Of a DNA stretch of 64,000 nucleotides, positions 51,892 to 62,462 are shown piece by piece; the stretch's first letter is position 1, and every line of letters begins with the position of its first letter. Under the pieces are notes generated by a model. It made no database searches. It had not been told where the DNA came from and saw only the letters and a program-made list of their open reading frames with translations. Source of the stretch: Candidatus Acidulodesulfobacterium ferriphilum (GTDB lineage: Bacteria > SZUA-79 > Acidulodesulfobacterales > Acidulodesulfobacteraceae); assembly GCA_004195035.1 (NCBI GenBank), contig SGBD01000002.1:186001-250000 (forward strand), written 5' to 3'. A program made the translations under genes and the position numbers.

Positions 51892-52653
51892 TTATAAGGT
51901 TTTATTTTCTGAACCGGCGAGCAGCTTTTTCCAGTCCTTTCCGCTTTTAAGCAGTTCCGAAAAAATATCGTCCACGGGAAATTGGTTATTTTTAATATAA
52001 TTTTTCCATAAATCTATAAAAAATCTTTTTTTAAGCCTTAAAGAATCGATCGATAACTCTTTAAACTTGTTTAAAAAATCATCGACCCTTGTATCGATTT
52101 CATCCGCGTCAAAAATATTCGTCAAAAAATTAAAATTATACAAATCCCTGCCAGAATAATCTTTGCCGCTCAATATAATTTCCTTTGCCCTTTGGACGCC
52201 GATTAAAAAACTTAATCTAAGCGCAATAGATGAAGGCGACAACAAGCCGTATTTTGACGAAACATCCGCAAAAACCGTATCTTTAAGGGCGAATCTAAAA
52301 TCGGCGGACGATACGATATCAAAACCTATTCCGCTTACCGCCCCTTTAACGACGCAGATAACCGGAACGGGGGATTCCTGAATATGTTTTGTCATCCTAT
52401 TTAAAATAGTTATATAATATCTCGCTCCGTCTTTATCGAGATTTTTGATCTCTTTTACCGCGGGTCCAGTTGCATAAAAATCCGCATTGGAGCTTTTTAT
52501 CAAAATAGCCTTTAAATCAAGCTCTTTTTCTATATGTTCTTCGAATATTTTAATTAATTCGTTCATCTCCGATATATTAAAGGTGTTTTTATTTCCCAGA
52601 TCTATATCTATGAGAGCTACACAGCTATTTTTACATTCGAATCTTATCGGCAT
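51892..52653 (-). CDS. Enoyl-CoA hydratase/isomerase-family protein
   Basis: The 253-residue protein has the crotonase fold: a start with CVALIDIDLGNKNTFNISEM, VICVVKGAVSGIGFDIVSSA for the oxyanion-hole loop, and FADVSSKYGLLSPSSIALRL. The catalytic acids of true hydratases are not evident at the usual positions, so the reaction cannot be stated. It stands apart from the hdr genes, upstream of the ArsR gene by 112 bp. Confidence 0.78.
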   Translation of the reverse strand: MPIRFECKNSCVALIDIDLGNKNTFNISEMNELIKIFEEHIEKELDLKAILIKSSNADFYATGPAVKEIKNLDKDGARYYITILNRMTKHIQESPVPVICVVKGAVSGIGFDIVSSADFRFALKDTVFADVSSKYGLLSPSSIALRLSFLIGVQRAKEIILSGKDYSGRDLYNFNFLTNIFDADEIDTRVDDFLNKFKELSIDSLRLKKRFFIDLWKNYIKNNQFPVDDIFSELLKSGKDWKKLLAGSENKTL

Positions 52654-52696
52654 AATCGACTCCTTTGTAATATTTGTATTAATTTACGCTTTTGTC

Positions 52697-52771
52697 ACTT
52701 CCGCGCAGACGGAAAAGTTTCAAAGAAACTTCACGAGTGTCGTCAGACACGAGAGCGAAGCGGTAATCCAG
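52697..52771. repeat. GCGAAGCG / TTTCAAAGAAA hairpin repeat, copy 2
   Basis: It has AAGTTTCAAAGAAACTT (about 52715-52731), CACGAGTGTCGTCAGACACGAG and GAGCGAAGCGGTAATCCAG. The last part matches the right half of copy 3. It sits between the crotonase gene and the RND pump gene. Confidence 0.6.
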
Positions 52772-52783
52772 TCCTTTTTAATT

Positions 52784-55700
52784 TTATAAATTATCGTGAA
52801 TTTCCTCTTTGTGCCATCTTCTTCCCTCAATCATATAATAAAGAATAGGAATGACGACAAGCGTCAAAGCGGTAGATGCCAGCATTCCGAAAATAAGCGC
52901 CCAGGCAAGCCCATTCCAGACAGGGTCGGTTACCAATATTACCGAGCCGAATATAACCGCAAGAGCGGTGATAATAATTGGCCTCGCTCTCATTGCGCCC
53001 GCTTCGACCAGCGCATCTTCAATATTATATCCTTCTTTTTTCCTATCGTTAATAAATTCTATCAGCAAAAGTGAGTTTCTTATGACAATCCCCGATAAAG
53101 CAATTGCTCCTATCATAGATGTAGCGGTAAAGTATGTCCCTATAACGGCAAAACCGGGCATTATTCCAATCATTTCAAGCGGTATTGCGCCCATAAGTAT
53201 AACGGGGAGCAAAAATGAACCCGTGTAGCCGACTAAAAGTATGTAAATAAGCAAAATGGCTATCCCCATAGCCGCGCCCAATTGCGCAAAAACCTTAAGC
53301 GTAAGATGCCACTCCCCGCCCCATCTTATACTATAACCAGCCGGCAAGGGATGCTTTAAAAAGTGCAGAAATAAATCCAAATTTGCATACATCGGGCTTC
53401 TTTTTATAACCTTGCCGTAAACATATACGACAGGTTTTAAGTCCCTTTCATAAATCATGTTGCGCAAATAGCCGTGTTTTATTTTAACCACGGAATTTAA
53501 AGGCACTAATCTGTTGGCGTAAGGGGCATAAATCCAGATGCTTGAAAGCGAATTTATATCTGTTTTAAAAGAATCGGGCATCCTTAAATAAATATCTTCC
53601 TGATGCAAATGCCCTTTTCTGTGAATTGTTCCAACCGTCATGCCGTTATTCAAAAGATAAACAGACCTTGCAACCTCTTCGGAACTTATGCCGAGCAACG
53701 AGGCTTTTCTTCTGCGTATAATTAACATTACCTTTCTTATAGGCTTTTTATAAGAAGAATTTACATCGGTTACGCCCCTTGTCTTTTTCATCGTTGACTC
53801 TACAGTCTTGGAAAGCCTTTCCTGTTCCTTATAATTTGATCCGTAAATTTCCGCCACTATTGTTGCTTTTACCGGCGGCCCAGGCGGGCTTTCAAGAACT
53901 TTTATAGTTGCGCCGTATTTTTTGCCGATAAGGTGAACCACGGGCAAAATATTTAAAGCAAGCTGATGCGATGATACCGTCCTTTTATCTTTGCTTATTA
54001 AATTTACCCTGATTTCCGAAAACCAGCTTGCATTTCTGAAATTAGAACCGCGAAGCAGTCCCGAAAAATCTATTACGGAAGGCGTTCCGACGGTGGCGAC
54101 ATAATTTTTAACCTGTTTTATTCTTTTTAAATAATTTATCACATTAAGCGTAACAAGATTAGTTTTTTCGAAGGAAGAACCGGGCTTGGTATTTATAGTT
54201 ATCAAAAAGGTATTTGCATTGGCGACGGGAAGCATTTTAAATTTTACTATTTTTAAAACCGGCAGCGCCATTGCGGCAATAAAAAGAAAAATAATTGCCG
54301 AAATAAAAATTAACCTTTTCTTCCTGTTCAAAAGCAATGGAGTCAATATTTTACCGTATAAACCCTTTTTAATATCTTTGTTTTCTTTCTTTTTCTCCTT
54401 TTTATGAAGAAGCGCCATGCCTTTTTCGTTTGCCATGAGCTTTAAGTAAAACCACGGAACAATCGTAAGAGCGACAAATAACGACACTATCATGGCTATC
54501 GGAACATTAAAGGGAATCGGCCTCATGTAAGGGCCCATCATGCCGGTAACAAACAGCATAGGTATAAAAGATGCTATAACCGCTAAAGTTGCGAAGAAAT
54601 TAGGATTTCCTATCTCATTAACGGCGTCCACGGCATAAGCGGGCAGTATATTCCTCTGCCTTGAAAAAACCCTTTCTATATTATCGATAACGACAATCGC
54701 ATTATCGACCAAAAGTCCCAGCGAAAGTATCAATGCGAAGAGCGTTATTCTATTAAGCGTTTGATGGAAAATAAAGGCAATTCCGAGAGTTAGAAACAAC
54801 ATTAAAGGAATGGTAAACGCGACTATGAACGCCTCCCGCCAACCCAATATTATCAAAAGGAGGGCTATAACAATCGCTATGCTTATTATTAAATGAAACA
54901 ATAGCTTATTGACGGCATTGTTTGCCTTTTTTCCGTCATTTCTCGTTATAGTATAATGAACGCCGTTCGGCATGTCGTTTTTAACTATCGAATGAAAATC
55001 CCGCAGCACATTATCAACAACGGTAACCGCATTCTTTCCCCTTCTTTTTGCGATTGCGATAGTCACGGCAGGATATATACCTTTGGCGCCGGCTATTATC
55101 TTGTCTTTAAAATTAATTTCTCCGTAATACTTGCCAAAACCGATTTCGGATAAAGAATTTAATGGTCTGTAGGAATATTTAACGGCAGCCACATCTTTTA
55201 AGTAAACAGGCCTGCCGTTAAAAACGGAAATAATAAAATTTTTAACCGAACTGACACGGTGAAAATATCCCCCCGCCGTCAAAAATGTTTTTTTGTCGTT
55301 ATTTTGGAGGAAGCCGGCAGGCAAATCGATATTAGTTCCTTTAAGTTCCTGTGCAATCATTAAAGGAGAAACATTATAAGCGGCCATTTCAACCGGGTTA
55401 AGATAAACATTTAACTGCTTATATCTTGCCCCGTTTAAAAATGTAACGCCGGTTCCGTGAACGGCATCCAATCTGTCTAATATTCTGCCCGCAACGGCGG
55501 TTAAATACCCGCCGCCGTACTTTTTGCTCCACAGGGTAATGTTGAGTATAGGCACATGATTTACATCTATCGGCTTTATAAGGGGTCTCATCGCCCCCTT
55601 TGGAATTTCGTTCAGGTTGGAAAAAACCTTATTGTACAAATCGACAAGGCTTTTATCCCTGCTTGCGTTAACGTGAAACTCTACGGTAACGATGGATTGG

Positions 55701-55975
55701 GAATTCATTGAAATGGAATAGACATGCTTTACGCCGGGAATCTGCCACATTTTCCTTTCGAGCGGCTTAGTGACAAGGTTTTTAACCTGATCGGCGCTGG
55801 CTCCCGGAAACCTGACGATAACATTTGCGGCAGGAACTATAATCTGGGGGTTATACTGCCTCGGCGTAAAAAGTATCGCAATAATACCGAATCCGATACT
55901 GAATAAAATCAATAAAACCGTTATCTTGTTTTCTATAAAAAATTCGGTAATTTTAGCGCTAAAGTTTTTGTTCAT
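52784..55975 (-). CDS. RND-family efflux transporter
   Basis: The 1063-residue protein has the RND plan: an N-terminal helix (about 16-35), a large periplasmic part, a membrane block (about 360-530), a second periplasmic part and a second block (about 880-1040). LSLGLLVDNAIVVIDNIERV contains the TM4 aspartate of the proton relay. GASADQVKNLVTKPLE is typical of the porter domain. It forms an inner-membrane pump. The substrate is not evident, and neither the HAE nor the heavy-metal signature is clear. Its adaptor is the next gene upstream (55 bp); no TolC partner is in the window. Confidence 0.9.
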   Translation of the reverse strand: MNKNFSAKITEFFIENKITVLLILFSIGFGIIAILFTPRQYNPQIIVPAANVIVRFPGASADQVKNLVTKPLERKMWQIPGVKHVYSISMNSQSIVTVEFHVNASRDKSLVDLYNKVFSNLNEIPKGAMRPLIKPIDVNHVPILNITLWSKKYGGGYLTAVAGRILDRLDAVHGTGVTFLNGARYKQLNVYLNPVEMAAYNVSPLMIAQELKGTNIDLPAGFLQNNDKKTFLTAGGYFHRVSSVKNFIISVFNGRPVYLKDVAAVKYSYRPLNSLSEIGFGKYYGEINFKDKIIAGAKGIYPAVTIAIAKRRGKNAVTVVDNVLRDFHSIVKNDMPNGVHYTITRNDGKKANNAVNKLLFHLIISIAIVIALLLIILGWREAFIVAFTIPLMLFLTLGIAFIFHQTLNRITLFALILSLGLLVDNAIVVIDNIERVFSRQRNILPAYAVDAVNEIGNPNFFATLAVIASFIPMLFVTGMMGPYMRPIPFNVPIAMIVSLFVALTIVPWFYLKLMANEKGMALLHKKEKKKENKDIKKGLYGKILTPLLLNRKKRLIFISAIIFLFIAAMALPVLKIVKFKMLPVANANTFLITINTKPGSSFEKTNLVTLNVINYLKRIKQVKNYVATVGTPSVIDFSGLLRGSNFRNASWFSEIRVNLISKDKRTVSSHQLALNILPVVHLIGKKYGATIKVLESPPGPPVKATIVAEIYGSNYKEQERLSKTVESTMKKTRGVTDVNSSYKKPIRKVMLIIRRRKASLLGISSEEVARSVYLLNNGMTVGTIHRKGHLHQEDIYLRMPDSFKTDINSLSSIWIYAPYANRLVPLNSVVKIKHGYLRNMIYERDLKPVVYVYGKVIKRSPMYANLDLFLHFLKHPLPAGYSIRWGGEWHLTLKVFAQLGAAMGIAILLIYILLVGYTGSFLLPVILMGAIPLEMIGIMPGFAVIGTYFTATSMIGAIALSGIVIRNSLLLIEFINDRKKEGYNIEDALVEAGAMRARPIIITALAVIFGSVILVTDPVWNGLAWALIFGMLASTALTLVVIPILYYMIEGRRWHKEEIHDNL

Positions 55976-56029
55976 CTTGATTATTATAGCTCCTTGCGTA
56001 AATTGTGTTTTCTATCGGCAAATTAAAAT

Positions 56030-57142
56030 CTATCGATGCGTTGAATATTCGGGGTTAACATAGCCGAAGGCGGAGATTTTGCTTAAACCCGATGTAATTA
56101 CGGTTAAATCAGGACTTAGCCCGTTTAAAGCTATAATATAATTTTTTTTATAAATCGGACCCTTTTTAATAGGCTGAAACATAACTTCCCCCTCGTTATT
56201 TGCAATATATACGCCCCAAATCCCGAGCCTTTTCAACACGGCCGCTTTCGGAATAATCATGGCTTTTCTTTTGCCTATCTTAAATCTTGCGACGCCGTAC
56301 ATGCCGGGAAGCATGTCATGCTTTTCCGGCCGGTTAATCTTAATCCTTACCGTAACGGAATGAGAATAAGGATTGGCGGATTTGACGACGGATATTACCG
56401 TCCCGCTGGCTGTTTTATTAACAGAATTAATGTCTAATTTAACCCTTTCGTTTGCCTTGATAATACGGTAATATTTAACATCGACATCCGTTTTGAATTC
56501 TAATCTATTTACGGCTTGTATCATCAAGAGTATCTGCCCCGGAGAGGCAAGGTCTCCCAAAAAAACCTTTTTTTGAGTTATAACCCCGTTTATCGGGGAG
56601 TAAATGTTTTTATAATTTAAGTAGCTTAAGGCGGCGTTTAAATCGGCCTTTGCAACCTTATATTGCATAAATGCGTTATCATATGCCTGCCTCGAAACGG
56701 AATTTTCTTTATAAAGCCTTTTCATTCTGCCGTAAGTCTTTTGAGCGTTTAAAAATCCCGCTTTAGCGGCATAATACTTCGACCTGATCTCGGGAGCGCT
56801 CAACTTTAAAAGTAGCTGTCCCCTTTCCACGCTTTGTCCTAAATGTATATTTTCATATACGACATATCCCATTATATGGGCGGAGATAACGGTATTATTT
56901 AAAGAAACTACATTTCCGGGGGATTTTAAATATTTGCCTATTATTTTATAAGAGGTTTTAACGGCATGGACATTCACTCTTTGAGGCATCTTTTGAATAA
57001 ACGAGGGTTTCTTTGCGCATCCGGATATTAATAACGGAATGGATAATAAAATTAAAAGATAAAAAACAAGCCTGAACCTTTTTTTAAGGGCAATAAAATT
57101 CAAATTGAAAAAACCTTCCGAATTTTTAATCTTAATTGTCAT
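56030..57142 (-). CDS. RND efflux periplasmic adaptor (lipoprotein)
   Basis: The product is 370 residues from the ATG at 57140-57142, behind GGAG. A GTG three codons earlier overlaps it. There is an N-terminal signal with lipobox LISGC (cysteine near 42). The adaptor domains follow: a lipoyl-like half (VVYENIHLGQSVERGQLLL), a helical hairpin, YSPINGVITQKKVFLGDL, and a beta barrel. It links the RND pump to an outer-membrane channel. Confidence 0.9.
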   Translation of the reverse strand: MTIKIKNSEGFFNLNFIALKKRFRLVFYLLILLSIPLLISGCAKKPSFIQKMPQRVNVHAVKTSYKIIGKYLKSPGNVVSLNNTVISAHIMGYVVYENIHLGQSVERGQLLLKLSAPEIRSKYYAAKAGFLNAQKTYGRMKRLYKENSVSRQAYDNAFMQYKVAKADLNAALSYLNYKNIYSPINGVITQKKVFLGDLASPGQILLMIQAVNRLEFKTDVDVKYYRIIKANERVKLDINSVNKTASGTVISVVKSANPYSHSVTVRIKINRPEKHDMLPGMYGVARFKIGKRKAMIIPKAAVLKRLGIWGVYIANNEGEVMFQPIKKGPIYKKNYIIALNGLSPDLTVITSGLSKISAFGYVNPEYSTHR

Positions 57143-57474
57143 CGTAAACACTCCGGTAAACGCAAATAATGTTATAATTTATTCCGAATTAATAACTGTC
57201 GTATTCTGCTTATGCAATACAAATCATTATAACTCTTCTAATTATATCCGAAAATATGCAATAAAAATATATATGATTATCAATATATTATCATTTCAAT
57301 ATATTTTAAGTCAACAATTTTTAAATTACTTTCACGAAAATATTTACTTTACTTTTTCAAATTAATAATATATTTATTATTTATATCGAATAACATTTTC
57401 TTTTAATTTAGTATGGCCGTTAGACCGCGAAACTCATTTTACAATAAACAAATGGAACAAGGAGAATTAATTTT
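57143..57474. other. Divergent AT-rich intergenic region between the adaptor and MCP genes
   Basis: This stretch of about 330 bp between two diverging genes has no gene. Promoters for both are presumably here, but none is convincing by eye. Confidence 0.55.
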
Positions 57475-59163
57475 ATGTTTAAAACATTAAAATCCAAGCT
57501 CTATTTTCTCATGATAGCAGGGTTCATTTTTATTTTATCGATAAATGTATTTTTGATTTACTACGCAGGCGCTTTGAAGCGGGATACCTTAAATATGAAT
57601 GCCGTTTCCCAGACCGAAGGAGCAATTAAAGACCTCAAGGGAAATCTTTTGCAGATAATATTTCTATCCCGTGAAAAAATGCTCAAAATAAACACGGCTA
57701 AATCTAAAAAGGCTAAATCTAAAATCAAAAAATTTTACAATGCAAAAATATTAAAAATAGCAAATGTTTCCAAAAATGAATTTACGAATTTAGGATTTGC
57801 TTTAAAAGGTTATACCTCCGGATTTAAAAATGTTAAAGCTAATTCTATTTTTGGAATTAAAAAGACCAATTTACATATGTTTGTCTCTAAAAATACCAGG
57901 CTTAACCTTTTAAGCCTGTCCCAAAAATATCATATTTTTCATCCGATAGCCGAAAGGGTTTTAAAATACCCGTTATTGCTCGGCGCCGCAATGAGCCCTG
58001 CATATTTTGAAAGCCAGCTTAATCCGATGATAAGCCAAATAGGCAATATACACCGCGCGGCAATGTCGTCGTATTACGGCAAAGTAAAATTTTTAAATAT
58101 CCTTTTTACCGTCTTTCCCATCCTGTTTTTAATAATACTATTATTTGTGGCAATTTATTTTAAAAAAACCGTAGTGGATACATTAAATATCGCCGTTAAT
58201 AAAATAAAGCATATCGCCGAAGGCGATTTGACTTCCAAAATAAAGCTGAATGTCCATAGGGAAAGCGAAATCGGCATTCTTGCGGAAAATATAAACAGCT
58301 TAGTTGATTCTCTATCCAATAATGTAAAAGGCATTATGAATACATCCGGCCGCCTCGGCTCTCAGTCGGAAGAACTTTCCGCATCTTCAAAAGAATTCGA
58401 AAAAACGATACAACAAATGAGAGAAAAGGCATCCATGATTATAGAATCCATTAAACAGATGTCCATAGCCATCGTAGAGGTTGCCAAAAATTCCAACTCT
58501 TCCGCCAACAAAGCCTCAGAAACCGAAAAGGTGGTTGAATACGGAACAAAATCCGTTCAGGATGTGGCGACGGAGATGAAAAATATAGAGCGTACCGTAG
58601 GAATAGTCTCTAATACCATTACGGAGCTGGGAACTTCGTCAGAAAAGATAGGGGAAATAATCGGTGTAATAAACGACATAGCCGACCAGACTAATCTGCT
58701 TGCGCTAAATGCCGCAATCGAAGCCGCTCGCGCTGGAGAACAGGGAAGAGGCTTTGCCGTTGTTGCGGACGAGGTCAGAAAGCTTGCCGAAAGGACGACA
58801 AAGGCAACAAAAGAAATTGAATCGATGATATTAAGCATACAGAAAAACACGCACGAGGCTGTTACCTCGATGCAAAAGGGCAGGGAGGAAGTGTCAAAAG
58901 GAGCCGAAATTGCTCAAAAATCCGCGGAAGCTATATCCCGTATAAATAATTTAATGAGCAAGCTTAAAGAAATGATTACGCAAATTGCAGCCGCATCGGA
59001 AGAGCAGTCTCAGGTCAGCGAAGAAATATCATTATCGTCAGGGGAAATCATTAATTCCCAGGATAGCGCATCAAGCGCTTCTAAACAGGTCATTGCGTCA
59101 TCCGAAGAGCTTGCCCGCATGGCTACTAATTTATCGGATATGGTAAGCGTTTTTAAGGTTTAG
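57475..59163 (+). CDS. Methyl-accepting chemotaxis protein
   Basis: The 562-residue protein has a membrane helix (about 10-30), a helical periplasmic sensor (about 31-205), a second helix (about 206-228), a HAMP domain (about 229-285), and a long coiled-coil signalling domain. The hairpin tip is present ([38 protein letters not shown]). It should feed CheA/CheW and control motility or a pilus-based system. An AAGGAG ribosome site precedes the ATG. Nothing shows the ligand. Confidence 0.94.
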   Translation: MFKTLKSKLYFLMIAGFIFILSINVFLIYYAGALKRDTLNMNAVSQTEGAIKDLKGNLLQIIFLSREKMLKINTAKSKKAKSKIKKFYNAKILKIANVSKNEFTNLGFALKGYTSGFKNVKANSIFGIKKTNLHMFVSKNTRLNLLSLSQKYHIFHPIAERVLKYPLLLGAAMSPAYFESQLNPMISQIGNIHRAAMSSYYGKVKFLNILFTVFPILFLIILLFVAIYFKKTVVDTLNIAVNKIKHIAEGDLTSKIKLNVHRESEIGILAENINSLVDSLSNNVKGIMNTSGRLGSQSEELSASSKEFEKTIQQMREKASMIIESIKQMSIAIVEVAKNSNSSANKASETEKVVEYGTKSVQDVATEMKNIERTVGIVSNTITELGTSSEKIGEIIGVINDIADQTNLLALNAAIEAARAGEQGRGFAVVADEVRKLAERTTKATKEIESMILSIQKNTHEAVTSMQKGREEVSKGAEIAQKSAEAISRINNLMSKLKEMITQIAAASEEQSQVSEEISLSSGEIINSQDSASSASKQVIASSEELARMATNLSDMVSVFKV

Positions 59164-59206
59164 AGCAGTTTCCAGTTTGGGCTTAGGCGAAAATCAGCCG
59201 GCAAGA

Positions 59207-60421
59207 TTACCCCTGCTTTGCAAAGTTTATAACATCTATTATAGGTAAGTAAATTGCTAACGCAAGGAAAAGGACCATGCCGAAAATTATGGTTAAAAGA
59301 ACAGGTTCTATGCTTGCCTGAAGCATACTGAGCTGATGGTCTAAATCTTCGTCGAAGTAATCGGAAACCTTCGCAAGCATTTCGTCTATATGCCCTGTTT
59401 CCTCCCCGACGCTCACCATTTGAATTACGATGCTCGAAAATATTTTGGAGTTTTTAAAACTGTTGGAGATGGATTCCCCCTTCGTAACATCTAATTGTAT
59501 TTCATCTATTTTTTTGGTAAAAAATTTATTGTTTACGGCATTTCTAATGAGTTCGAACGACCTGTTCACCGGCAGCCCGCTCTGAAACAACAGCCCAAAA
59601 ATCCTTGTAAACTGGCTCATCATAGATTTGTAAAATATACTCCCGAAAATAGGTATTTTCAGCTTGTATTCATCCCACCAAAGCCTTCCGCCTTTAGAGT
59701 TTATAAATAACTTTACGGCAATAACCGATGATGCGACCGCCCCGAAAATTATGTACCAGTAATTTACGAAAAAATTCGATATTGCAACCAAAATCCTTGT
59801 CTCCAAGGGAAGCGGAACATTAAAACTCTTGTAAAGCATAGCAAATTTCGGTATTACAAATCCGACAAGGATAACTACGGCAATAACAATGGCAGATAAT
59901 ACTATTTTCGGATAGAATGTGGCGCTTCTCACTTTTGATTTAACTGCCATATCCTTTTCCATTAAGAGCGCAAGCCTTACGAGTATGTCATACAAAAGCC
60001 CGCTTGTTTCCCCGACCCCTACCATATTGACATAAATTTCCGAAAAAACATTCGGATGCCTTGCCAGACTTTGAGAAAGGGTTTGACCGCTTTCGACATC
60101 CTGTTTAACCCCGTTTAAAATAGCTTTAAATTTCCTGTTTCTGGTAAATTCTATTAAGGAATCTAAACTTTTTGTAAGCGGAACTCCTGATTGGTAAAGC
60201 GTAGCTAATTGTCTTGAAAAAATAACTACATCCTTTTTGGATACCGTCTGAAGGATTGGGAATATGTCCCCCCAGGAAAAACTCGTTGCCTCTTCCACCT
60301 GTATCGGGATAAGCCGTAAATCCTCTATTTGTTTTTCGGCAGAAATAGGCGATGCGGCTTCCAGCCTTCCGACTATGAGTTTTCCCGATTTATCCCTTGC
60401 CCTGTAACTGTAAATAGTCAT
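59207..60421 (-). CDS. pilC: PilC/GspF-type inner-membrane protein
   Basis: The product is 405 residues from the ATG at 60419-60421. A longer frame (to 60544) runs into a hairpin repeat and is probably not real. There are two GspF domains with SRQLATLYQSGVPLTKSLDS and MVSVGEETGHIDEMLAKVSDY, and three membrane segments. It is the platform protein of a type IV pilus or type II secretion system. The ATPase gene lies 191 bp upstream on the same strand. Confidence 0.9.
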   Translation of the reverse strand: MTIYSYRARDKSGKLIVGRLEAASPISAEKQIEDLRLIPIQVEEATSFSWGDIFPILQTVSKKDVVIFSRQLATLYQSGVPLTKSLDSLIEFTRNRKFKAILNGVKQDVESGQTLSQSLARHPNVFSEIYVNMVGVGETSGLLYDILVRLALLMEKDMAVKSKVRSATFYPKIVLSAIVIAVVILVGFVIPKFAMLYKSFNVPLPLETRILVAISNFFVNYWYIIFGAVASSVIAVKLFINSKGGRLWWDEYKLKIPIFGSIFYKSMMSQFTRIFGLLFQSGLPVNRSFELIRNAVNNKFFTKKIDEIQLDVTKGESISNSFKNSKIFSSIVIQMVSVGEETGHIDEMLAKVSDYFDEDLDHQLSMLQASIEPVLLTIIFGMVLFLALAIYLPIIDVINFAKQG

Positions 60422-60479
60422 AATTAATTCCTTAATCCTGTGTGAGAAATTATTCAAATACTTCAATATTAAACAATAC

Positions 60480-60572
60480 CTGATTCCCGCTTCGCTCTCG
60501 TGCTTTACGGCACTCGTGAAGTTCCAAAGGAACTTCACGAGCACGAAGGAAGGGAGCGAAGCGATAATCCAG
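60480..60572. repeat. GCGAAGCG / TTCCAAAGGAA hairpin repeat, copy 3
   Basis: Outer bases CTGATTCCCGCTTCGCTC pair with GAGCGAAGCGATAATCCAG. An inner hairpin (CGTGAAGTTCC-AAA-GGAACTTCACG) forms the centre. It is the most complete of three copies and lies in front of pilC, where it creates a false 5' extension of that reading frame. Confidence 0.7.
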
Positions 60573-60611
60573 AAAATAACATTTCTAATGCAGGACTAAG
60601 GTAATTTTATT

Positions 60612-62339
60612 TTATATATCCTGCGTGGCTTGAAGAACCTCTTCAAGCGTGGTACTGCCGTCTATAACCTTTTTTAATCCCGCTGTCCGCAACGGAACGA
60701 ATCCTTCCCCGACAGCCTCGCTTCTAATTTGCGCCGAATCTGCCCTTTCGATTATTAACTTTTGAATATTTCTAGTTGGCATTAAAAGTTCCATAATACT
60801 AATCCTCCCGTAAAAGCCTGTATCCCTGCACAAATCGCATCCCGCTTCTTTATAAAATGTATAGGCGGCATCGGAAGACAGCCCCAACTCTTTAATAACC
60901 GCCGGTTCAGGCGTATAAGGCTTTTTGCATTTATCGCACAACTTTTTAACCAACCTTTGCCCGACTGCCCCTGCAAGCGACGATGAAATTAAAAACGGCT
61001 CTATCCTCATATCCAAGAGCCTTGAAATAGCATTAGACGCATCCTGGGTATGAAGCGTAGAAACGACAAAGTGGCCTGTCAGCGCTGCCTGAATCGAAAT
61101 TCGAGCCGTCTCGTCGTCTCTTATTTCGCCCACTAATATAATATCCGGGTCCTGCCTTAAAACTGCCCTTAAAGCCCCTGTAAAGCTCACGCCGCCTCTA
61201 AGATTAGCTTCAATCTGGTTGACATGCCTTATCTTGTATTCAACGGGGTCTTCCACCGTTACTATATTCTTATTTAAGCTGTTAAGTTCCGTAATTACGG
61301 AATATGCCGTCGTCGTTTTACCGGAGCCGGTAGGACCGGTTATAAGAAACAGTCCGTATTTTTTATATATTATTTTTAAAATTTTATCCTTTATATTTTT
61401 ATCTAAAGGCAAATCCGAAACCTTAGAAATGCTCAAAGACTTATCCAATAATCTAAGAACGGCCTTTTCTCCGTTTATCATCGGAACGATGGAAACCCTG
61501 ACATCAAGATTTTTACCGCCCGCATTTATTTCGAATCTCGAATCCTGAGGATTCCTTTTTTCGGCGATATCCATATTAGCCATTATTTTTATTCTTGCAA
61601 TAACGGGGTTTAAAAACTGGAGCGGAATCCTGTTTACATCTATAAGCTCCCCGTCAACCCGCTCTCTGACGATAATTTCATCGGTCAAAGGCTCTATATG
61701 AATATCCGAAGCCCTGTTTTTGGAGGCAGAAAATATAATGTTATCTACGAGCTTTATGATATTTATGTCCTCAGACTCCAGAACCTCTTTAACCGTTGCA
61801 GACGCCGCCCGCGGGATAGAAAAGCCTGCCGCCGCCCCGGGAGTATTCGTAGCAATATTTTGGCCGAAAGAAGCCTTTGATATATCTTTAGCCGTATAAA
61901 CAAAGTCTATCGCTCTTATTATTTCATGTTCTTTTGCCAGAACTATTTCTATATTGTAATGGACATGCCTTCTTAACGCATCGGTTGCAAAGACATTCAA
62001 AGGGTCCGATAAGGCAACGGTAAAAATACCGTCTGAGAGACTTATCCCTACCATTTTAAATTGTCTTGAAAGCCCCTCGGGTATAATTTTTCCGACTGCC
62101 GGGTCTATAATAATTTTCGATAAATCGATCTTTTTTACATTGAGCTGTGACGACAAGGCATCTATCATATTGTCTTCCGACAAAATTCCGAGATTTGTTA
62201 ACGCCGCGCCTAATCTTAAATTTCTTTTTTTTGCCTCGATAAGAGCGGTTTCAAGCTGTGTCTGATTTAAAAGCTTTGCATCGATTAAAATCTCGCCGAG
62301 CTTTTTTGTCTTAGATAAGTTATTAATCAATAAGCCCAT
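60612..62339 (-). CDS. pilB: PilB/GspE-type assembly ATPase
   Basis: The 575-residue protein has an N-terminal GspE-N domain (about 1-165). The ATPase domain follows, with Walker A TGPTGSGKTTTAYSVI, the Asp-box EDPVEYKI, Walker B DPDIILVGEIRDDETA and the zinc site CDKCKKPYTPEP plus CDLCRDTGF. It powers pilus extension or type II secretion. It is followed by pilC. No pilT, pilin or secretin genes lie in the window. Confidence 0.93.
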   Translation of the reverse strand: MGLLINNLSKTKKLGEILIDAKLLNQTQLETALIEAKKRNLRLGAALTNLGILSEDNMIDALSSQLNVKKIDLSKIIIDPAVGKIIPEGLSRQFKMVGISLSDGIFTVALSDPLNVFATDALRRHVHYNIEIVLAKEHEIIRAIDFVYTAKDISKASFGQNIATNTPGAAAGFSIPRAASATVKEVLESEDINIIKLVDNIIFSASKNRASDIHIEPLTDEIIVRERVDGELIDVNRIPLQFLNPVIARIKIMANMDIAEKRNPQDSRFEINAGGKNLDVRVSIVPMINGEKAVLRLLDKSLSISKVSDLPLDKNIKDKILKIIYKKYGLFLITGPTGSGKTTTAYSVITELNSLNKNIVTVEDPVEYKIRHVNQIEANLRGGVSFTGALRAVLRQDPDIILVGEIRDDETARISIQAALTGHFVVSTLHTQDASNAISRLLDMRIEPFLISSSLAGAVGQRLVKKLCDKCKKPYTPEPAVIKELGLSSDAAYTFYKEAGCDLCRDTGFYGRISIMELLMPTRNIQKLIIERADSAQIRSEAVGEGFVPLRTAGLKKVIDGSTTLEEVLQATQDI

Positions 62340-62462
62340 AATAGTATTACCATAATTTTATCACCCTTATGCGTTGCGCGTCACGCTACCTGCTCCTCTG
62401 TTTGTTCTTCGGGGCATCCCTTACTCAGAGATGGGAGCATCCCGTTATTCTTCCCGTATGCG

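Noticed and set aside
60422-60544. Longer N-terminus for PilC
   Set aside because: The extra codons are derived from a hairpin repeat; the family start MTIYSYRARD at 60421 fits.
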